From Coriolopsis trogii (Eukaryota > Basidiomycota > Agaricomycetes > Polyporales > Polyporaceae), in the NCBI GenBank assembly GCA_020543525.1, contig JAHYIO010000006.1, positions 1,922,001 to 1,986,000 of the forward strand: 64,000 nucleotides of DNA, read 5' to 3'. Of this stretch, positions 56,996-64,000 are shown one piece after another. The notes under the pieces are model-generated. The model searched no databases, had not been told where the DNA came from, and saw only the letters and a list, made by a program, of their open reading frames with translations. How positions within the stretch are numbered: position 1 is the first letter of the stretch; each line of letters opens with the position of its first letter. The translations under genes were made by a program, and so were the position numbers.

Positions 56996-58599
56996 ATGCA
57001 GGAGGCACCTATCACTCAGCCATCACCCCTTTTAGAGGAGAAAAGCGTCCTCGCCAGACTCCATACAGAAGCCGTTGAGGAATTTGTGCCTCGCTCAACC
57101 GAAACGGCAGTCGATGATGTCAGGAACATGGGTGAGAGCGTCCGATACATTCGGACTCTCTTTGCGGAGGTCAAGTACGACTTGGATGCCTTGCAACCAA
57201 CCCCGATCTACCTCCGCGCAAAGATTGCTGCGTATAAATACCGTTGGAATGTCTACACACAGGTACGAATTTACCATAGTATGAACTACTATCATTGTAT
57301 GCAAACCTTACATGATCTGGTCGCAGAAATTCGAGAAGCTCTTGAGACTTAGCCGTGAAGATGCTATGGATGCGTCGATCCTCTTGAACAGTGGGTCCTA
57401 CCAATCACATGTCTGAGCGAGGTATCTCATTTTTCACAGACTACACTTTCATACTGGCAAAGAGAGTGACATCGGAAGATACTCTGCGAGATATGAGGAC
57501 CGAGCTCTGCAACTTTTGTGCAAGGTGCGACTAATAGTTGTAACTGTTGACGAGATGCTAATCTGATTGGCCTCATATAGTCCTTGAATGTGAAGCACGG
57601 GAGCAGCAAAAGATTTTCTAACGACTTCAGACGTCTCACAAGAAGGATAGAGGAATTTAATCGCGATATCACCACAACTTCTGCAGGGGTCCCCCGACTC
57701 AGAGAATTTGCAGATGTTCAAACGAAGCTTTCCGCTCTACAGAGTCATCTACAAGTGTACGTTCCCTATCCTTCGTACCATGTGTTATGGGATTTAACAG
57801 AGGTTCTTAGAGCCAATGAGGAGGTGAGACACCGTCACTATACTGCTCGTAGTCTATGATATCAATCATACACCATTCAGGACCACGATCCCGTGATCTC
57901 GTCAATTGCTGAATTGACTGTTGGAGCGGGCCAGGCCACACTCGCAATTTTGACGATGTCTCCAGGGCTTAACCAAACGGTAATAGTATGCGTTTTCGCA
58001 TATAATTTTCTGACCATATGTCCGAGTCGCTTCAGACAGGAATTGCGCATGCCGTCAATAATGCAGTCCAGGTTCTGCACCAAAGGAAGCAACAACTTGG
58101 TGAGGAAGCATTACCGTCTTCCCTCATTTTCGCTGCTCACTATACAACTCAATTCAGAGGATCAGGACGATGTTGGGGCCCTCGAATGTGACCGCCAAAT
58201 CGAAAGGTTTACCGAGCACCAGCGCATTCTAGCTAGGCGCATAGAAGCGTTCACTAGTGCTGACACAAGAATCTCTGATGTGGTGGAAAATATGAAGGTT
58301 GTCGCGAAATTCTGGGAGGATGTAGGTACTCAATGACGTTGCTGCCACCCCACAACTGACTATCGATCTCGTTCTTTTAGCTGAGACTTGATGTGTACAA
58401 ACTAAGTCGCGAGCTCACATTAGCGGTCTTTCAGGACTACACGGCATCGGTACGTCCACCAGACGCGTGCGGCTGTGTGGGGTCTGACTATCGGAATGGA
58501 TGCTAGTACTTCTCAGACAAGATGAATGCTTCTCTGAAGACCTATTCAATCCTTTGCGTACTGTACGAAGAGTACGCCAGGAATCGCCACTTGATGTAG
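56996..58599 (+). CDS. Helical paired-gene family, subfamily B, copy B4 (unpaired)
   Basis: An apparently intact protein of 382 residues. Exons: 56996-57262, 57327-57390 (64 nt), 57440-57525 (86 nt), 57581-57823, 57881-57979, 58036-58099, 58158-58321, 58381-58449, 58507-58599. Exons 2, 3, 6, 8 and 9 have exactly the lengths of their B1 counterparts. Visible features are a helical N-terminal half, a hydrophobic segment at residues about 225-245 (GAGQATLAILTMSP), long heptad helices (FTEHQRILARRIEAF; VVAKFWEDV) and the ending YEEYARNRHLM. No signal peptide is seen. In the place of the 13-nt exon of B1, the sequence here is read straight through. It is the only B gene in the window without a divergent A neighbour. 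Confidence 0.82.
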
Positions 58600-61539
58600 C
58601 TCAGCCCTGGGATCGAACTCATTGTATTCGCATGCTTTGACAAGGCAGCGGGCTGGAGGGCATTCATATTCAGAGCCGTTTACTTAGCATCATAGTAATA
58701 TTATATAAAATAATAGGCTCATATTGCGTCGCTTTGCCTTAAAGTAGAGCTGCGTGCGATCAGAGCCCCTTCAGATGCCAAAGTCTAGCAGAAAGGCGCG
58801 AAGCGGCGGAGCATGTCTAGGTATGCGCCGACTGCAGAGATGTTTGCCCGGCCTGTATTCGGTGCTATTGGGCATTCATCAATCATCCTACAGTCACTTC
58901 AACCAGCACATTAGTTGCCCATCACCCCAGCTAAAGCGTCGCCTGGGTGGCTGAGAGCTATAACAAGTGTCAGAGATTGCCTGGGTATATATTTTCGCCA
59001 ACTAACTCCGACCTTATTTTCTCCATTCTTATACTCGCAAGTATTACTCTCCTCGTATTTGCGACAGTATTCTATGAATGCAGTATTTGTGCATAGGCAA
59101 TATCACTGTTGGGCGCGTCACTGTGAGCAACATGAGATTGCTGCGACATGAGTTGTGACGCGGTGCAGCAACCCGTGCCCCAAAAATTCTGCATATTATC
59201 GCTTTGTGCGCAGCTGAGAGCTTGCACAAATGCTGTAGAATGGTGTGACGAGTCATGTGGGATGTGAAGGAGGTGCAGCGGTATGCGGGCAGCGGTGGGA
59301 GGGTATATTCAAGCGCCGACCGGCCCCTTTAGCCGTGGTGCATTGACGCGCTCTGTTTCGCTGGCTCGGAGCTTTCGCAGTCCACTCACTCGTTCCTCTC
59401 ATCCTCGTCTCCGGGCTTTGCTTTGCTCACGATCCCTCTTACCGCTCCGCAAGCGTCTTTCTACCGCAAAAGCAGAGCTGAAGCTTGGTATGGGTGGACA
59501 AGCTGAAGATGTGGGACCCTGTCACAGTATGTCTTGAATCTTATTGAACTCCGATTCCGTTGCCCCCTCCACTTTTCCCGCAAGTCTCGTCTTGCGTATG
59601 GAGCCAGTGTCCTCGGACGCCTCACGTGTAACATGCACATTCCCCGTTAGGCCCGCCATGGGGTGGCGGTCGCAGTCCGATGGAGCGTGGGCTCCAGAGG
59701 CTGGCGACAGCCTGACCATGCACCTCTTCAGGCGTGACACCCTTGAGGCGTGCTGGGAGTCATGCGGACGAGTTTACCATGGGGTAGCAGTCGAATTCCG
59801 ATGAGAGGTGGGTCTCTGAGGCTGGCGGCGATTCGTCCATAGTGCATGAAAGGAAAGTGCTCGTTGTGAGCAGTTGAGAGTGCGTTCCGGGGTCACTGTG
59901 AGTCCATATATGCATTCGCAACACACACCACCCGAGTACGTCTATTGTACAGATACAATGCGGTTCTGCTCGCTGGGTCGCACCATGGCCCTATGTACAG
60001 TCTCCGTATGTGTCACCGACCTACAAGCGGTTGTCATCGCAGTGCACGATTGCTCGCTGGGCCGCGCCATGGCTCTATGAGCTGGTCTCAATTGCACCAG
60101 GCGGACAGCTGTGCTGAGGACACGACATGAAACTTCGTTTGTAGTGGAGTCACCCGCTCATTTCACCAAGTCTTTCATGCGTCTCCCATATCTTCATAAT
60201 GTCCTACATACGTTCAATACTTCATATAATCTCGATCAGCCTGCGTGATACTATTTGCCTGCTAAGCTTGCCCTTATCCCCTAGATATCGCAGACCTCAG
60301 ACCCTCAAGAAGAGTCCGCCGCAGCGTGAGTAGGCGCGCAGTAGCGGGACTCGGTTTACATCTCTGCCGCACTATGTCGTATTTCCAACATGTCGAGCTC
60401 TATGTCAGGTAAGCAACGTTCTCCGCCTCCCCTCAGGAAGCTCTGCGGTAGAACTAGCAACCAGCAATTGCCAGCGCGCGTTCGCCGTAGTTTCCCGCCC
60501 GTGCTCGAAGCTATCTGCGTCTTCCGCTCTCGGCTGTGGGGCCGCTGCTTCTCATTCTCTGCCCCACCCCACACATGAGCATCACCCGCAATGTGCAACA
60601 CGACCAAGGAAGACGACGAGCATGGAGCACGACGACACAGCCCAGGCGCGCATACGCGCAGAGACCGCTCGCTGACCGTAGCTTCTCGCAGATACCAATT
60701 CAATCCTTCATATCCTCCTATCCTCATCATCGTCCCGCCGCCACAGCCACTCACCACAGCCATATGCACCACCGGGGCGCGTTGCCTATGCTACCCAACT
60801 CCCTCCTCTTGACGTCTTCGAACGATGCCATGCATGGGTACGGCTTCGCCTCCTCACCGCTGTCGATATCTAGTCGTGACAAGGTACCTACCGTCGGCAG
60901 GCCAGGGAATGGCGCGCGATATCAGGTTCTTCGACAGACCCGGCAATACCAGCGCAGTCGGTGATAAGCCAAGACGAGTACATCTCGTATTTCTTCAGAT
61001 ACGGGCGAGCCTATACAGCGTCCTACTTCCTGTGAGTGTTACGAAAATCCGAGCCTACCGTATCTGTTAGACTGGTCGCGAGCGCGTCAGCGAAATCTGC
61101 GCCGTCGATATTGTCCGTTTTCAACAATGATCCGCTTAACGACCAGCGATGGACTAGATGTCCGTTCTCGATGTCTGAGGATTGTAGGGTCGGTATGGGG
61201 CGCACGACCTGGATAATCGTTCACTTCTCCTGAGAATGCGCGGCACACTTCCGTGAAGAACAGTCGCTGACCTCCCGTTCGCATGCACAGTTCGTCCAAT
61301 CCGATGCCGACGGTACCATCGTTCATTCGCTCTGGGCCCTCGCAACACTCTACCACGCCCGATTCCGGATAGCGGAGAGCCCGCAGCCGATCTTTGAAGG
61401 CCGGACGCAGAGACGTCCGTCTTGCGCCAATGCTACTAGTGGGCAATCGTACGCCTCCTGCACGGCCCGCAGACGAACGGCCTTGGGCGGTCCTCTGACG
61501 CGGATCCAGTCGCTGCCGTGCAACTCATCACCTACTTCC
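58600..61539. other. Gene-poor stretch of about 2.9 kb
   Basis: No gene can be supported. The open frame 59283-59537 starts after a possible TATA run (ggtatattc, near 59299) and is rich in Ser/Arg/Leu without a domain. About 59640-59830 shows a diverged duplication (ATGGGGTxGCxGTCG...GAGGCTGGCG). A 27-bp unit (gctcgctgggtcgcaccatggccctatg-like) occurs at about 59969 and again 84 bp later. Confidence 0.45.
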
Positions 61540-62035
61540 TCCTCGCGAGGCGGGCGAGTCAACGGACTGGCAAATTCCCCTCAACTTAGGGTATGAGTGT
61601 ACGTCGCAGGGTCCGACGGGCATCTACAACGAGGAGACCCCGAGGGTGGCGTTACTCACTATGTCTCCTGGCGCGGTTCGCGGCCAAAACGATGATGGTG
61701 CGTCCCTCTGTCTTCGCGACGTGGTACGTTTTGGACCACGATGGGACTGACTTGCGCGTACCTACCAGCTGATTCACATCGTCGCCTACATCACGCTCAT
61801 GCAGCTGCCCTGCGACCTGTCGCTCTATACGCATTTGATGGGAACCCAGCAGGCTTCTACTGTCGCCACATTGCGACCGCGAAAAACTGTCAGAGCTGCG
61901 CATGACCTCGTTCTCCGAATGCCCGAACAAAGCCTCGCTGGCCGTCGCAGCGGTCAGGCCAACATAGAATGGGGTGACGTAACGCGGGTGCAGAAAAGCG
62001 CAGCGGACCCGTGCACAGAATCTTGCTCGACCTCT
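61540..62035 (+). repeat. Direct repeat copy R1
   Basis: Aligns by eye with 63541-64000 over its whole length. Shared words include GGGCATCTACAAC, GAGACCCCGAGGGTGGCGTT, TTTGGACCACG and GACCTGTCGCTCTATA-like sequence. The copies differ by scattered substitutions and small indels. Confidence 0.8.
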
Positions 62036-62838
62036 GGTGGTTGCAAGCTTCGTTGTCACATCGTTCGGCTTAATATCCACTAGCACAAGGATTGCTCCTC
62101 AGGATTACCAGTGTCCTTCATCGCCTTCCCCCGCCTACGATTCCGACATGTCCACGTATCACGCGTTGACCTCGCTATGCGGACGTCTCCTTGCTATCCT
62201 AACCAAGCTTGGCTCGTCTCCGCGATAGATCGTTTCTGGCCAGCAGCAATGCTCAGATCTGACCGTTCTGCAAATCTCATGGTGGCGGCGAGCCTCGATC
62301 GCGCGCGATTTCGTGGGTGGGGCGCCCATGTTCCTCGACGGTGCTGCCTCTGGCGCGAGCCGGTCATGGCGGAGGTGGTCTTCGATCCGTGGATTCAGGA
62401 GAGTAAACGGAGCAGACTGTCTGCGTCGGTCCCTTGTCAGCCTGAACGAACCATCCCGGAGTTCGGCATCAGGGGTCGGTGTCAAGGCGGTCACGGAGAC
62501 GAATGCGCGCTTCTGCGAGGACGAGGAGTCGCCTGCTGTTGTGTACCAGACCCGGGCACTGTCTGGACACGTACATTGAGGACAAGGAGGAGAGTGACCT
62601 GCGGCTTGCCATCGGGAGCTGCTTCGCCGGTGTTTCCCCGTCCGGCGTGGGTCGACTCGTCGCAGAAAGTGCATAGCCATGCACCCTATGGTCCGGGCGC
62701 AGACGCGGAAGGAGCCTCCACCTATGCCGTCGAACTTGCTATCGCATGAGTGCGATACTCTCGCAACTGGAGAGGGTGCGCTGTCGCCGAACGTCTTGCT
62801 CTGTCAACCGCCCAAGCTCTGCGCGCCTGTGATTCAGT
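62036..62838. other. Between repeat R1 and the truncated WSC gene
   Basis: Open frames run on both strands (for example 62111-62749 plus and 62680-62159 minus), mutually overlapping, with no recognisable domain. The missing 5' part of the DUF1996 gene is not here. Confidence 0.4.
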
Positions 62839-63524
62839 ATGGTGAGGACTCGATCCATGACGACAGGCGTGACAGAGAACGTACATTGGCTCGTTGACGA
62901 AAACGGCGGGCTCACCACTCCCATCACTCAACTTCCTGGTTGCAATCCGATCTGGGACGGCAAGGGCACTAAGCCCGCCTGCTCTCCTAACTGCAGCGCT
63001 GCCCCCGCTCTCATTCCCGCTGAAGTTCCGCTTCCCAGCGGCTGGAGCGAATTTGGATGCCCTGCCGAAGGTACCTGTGGCTGCGCGCTCACCGGAGCGT
63101 CGACGAAGAGCGACAACATGATGCGCGCGGTGTGTGCCAACTTCTGCGCTTCCAAGGGCTACAAATTGGCTGGTATCGAGTTCTCGAGTGAGTGTTACTG
63201 CGACAACCAGGTCCGCAACGGCACCTCGCGAACGGCGCTCAAGTGGTCGTCGTGCAACAACCACTGTGCGGGCAATGGTGAGTATGCGACTCAATTCTGC
63301 CGTTGAGTGTTTCTGACGATGTCGTCTCAGCCAACGAGATCTGTGGTGGACCTGCGAAGCTCACTTTGTTGACTACTGCGAACCCGGGCACCGTGAACCC
63401 GGGCACCGTGAAGCCGTCGTTCGCCTCGTCCGTACAGTCTACCACCATTAAGGCGACCAGCTCTGCTAACGTTCTCGTCGTCTTCGGCGGCGCACACCAC
63501 CATTGCAGCGGTCACACAGTCTGA
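62839..63524 (+). pseudogene. 5'-truncated third DUF1996-WSC gene copy
   Basis: Only the last part of the DUF1996-WSC protein is present: the end of DUF1996 (LPGCNPIWDGKGTKPAC), a complete-looking WSC domain (GWSEFGCPAEGTCGCALT, VCANFCASKGYKLAGIEF, CYCDNQ, CNNHCAGN) and, after an intron 63278-63330 at the conserved position, NEICGGPAKLTLLTT followed by a short Thr/Ser/Pro extension. The signal peptide and the core DUF1996 motifs are absent upstream. A 15-bp tandem duplication (AACCCGGGCACCGTG) is at 63381-63410. It could be translated as a WSC-only protein but lacks a secretion signal, so a remnant is more likely. Confidence 0.75.
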
Positions 63525-63540
63525 ACCGCTCGTCGCTTAC

Positions 63541-64000
63541 TCTCTGCTCGCAGTTGAGCAGACGGACTGACAAATCCCGCTCAACTGCCGCTGTCGCAGA
63601 CGGGCATCTACAACTTCGCGGAGACCCCGAGGGTGGCGTTGCTCAACTTGCTTCCCTGGTGCTGTTTGCGGTGAAGCCCGCGACGACGGTGCGTACTTTG
63701 ATCGTTGCGATGTCGTACAATTTGGACCACGGCGGAACTGACTTGCCCATACATAACAGAATATGAACCTCTTATCCAACGACGCTCATGCAACCGCCCT
63801 GCTACCTGTCGCTCTATAATCACCAAGATTCTACGGCTGCCACATGGCGGCCGCGAATAGTTGAAGCTGTGCACGTCCTTGTCCAAGTTATCGTCGATGC
63901 CCTCGCGAGCAACACGCAATGACCGCGACGTGAGGCGAGTGCAGCAAAGTGCAGCAGATCCGTGCAGAAGCTTCTGCTGTATATCGCACGACCTCTGCCG
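63541..64000 (+). repeat. Direct repeat copy R2 (continues past the window)
   Basis: Second copy of the repeat at 61540-62035, in the same orientation, immediately after the stop of the truncated WSC gene. Similarity still runs at the window edge (GTGCAGAAxx and CGACCTCTG words), so the full length is not seen. Confidence 0.8.

Noticed and set aside
62111..62749. Open frames on both strands before the truncated WSC gene
   Set aside because: They overlap each other almost fully and neither has recognisable motifs. They do not supply the missing DUF1996 part.
1..64000. tRNA, rRNA and CRISPR arrays
   Set aside because: I looked for GTTCGAAT-type T-loop boxes with matching stems and for regularly spaced repeats. 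The few GTTCGAA words found (for example 10411 and 14720) have no tRNA stem partners.

Overview
The window is nuclear DNA of a filamentous basidiomycete, most likely an Agaricomycete close to the Polyporales. The evidence is multi-exon genes with introns of about 48-75 nt, GC-rich coding sequence, secreted DUF1996-WSC proteins, Agaricomycete-type F-box/LRR gene copies and normal fungal housekeeping genes (RPS6, RPS13, NMD3, a VPS68-like protein, a 2-oxoadipate dehydrogenase E1). I saw no tRNA, rRNA or CRISPR array. Species is not resolvable from the sequence alone.

Layout. 1-3.2 kb: 3' part of a DHTKD1-type dehydrogenase gene. 4.2-10.5 kb: two tandem DUF1996-WSC secreted proteins. 11.3-13.2 kb: divergent ribosomal protein genes RPS6 and RPS13. 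13.6-17.8 kb: VPS68-like membrane protein and a kelch-repeat/MYND-finger protein. 18.7-19.9, 27.9-29.0 and 30.6-31.7 kb: three members of an unrecognised Gly-rich family with a C-terminal hydrophobic tail. 21.2-23.3 kb: F-box protein. 36.8-41.0 and 45.5-46.2 kb: one intact and two decayed copies of a second F-box/LRR family. 42.0-45.2 kb: an SDR oxidoreductase and NMD3. 47.8-48.3 kb: a tiny dsRNA-binding-domain-like protein. 62.8-63.5 kb: a 5'-truncated third DUF1996-WSC copy next to two copies of a ~0.45 kb repeat.

The most unusual content is a family of seven long, mostly helical, unrecognised proteins. They fall into two related subfamilies (A and B) and sit as three head-to-head A/B pairs (23.5-27.1, 32.5-36.0, 48.6-55.2 kb) plus one solo B gene (57.0-58.6 kb). 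In every gene where I resolved it, the second exon is exactly 64 nt with the same phases, so A and B look like ancient duplicates. Only B proteins have a central hydrophobic segment ending in AILTMSP or a close variant. The architecture (no signal peptide, long helices, one membrane-prone segment, paired related subunits) recalls two-component alpha-helical membrane-inserting proteins; this is inference.

The B copy of the third pair is broken by two related mobile elements of about 1.5 and 1.8 kb. Each has matching inverted ends beginning CAGG(A/G)AAA, sits inside a coding exon at an AT dinucleotide, and leaves the reading frame in register on both sides. Each carries gene-like material unrelated to the host gene.
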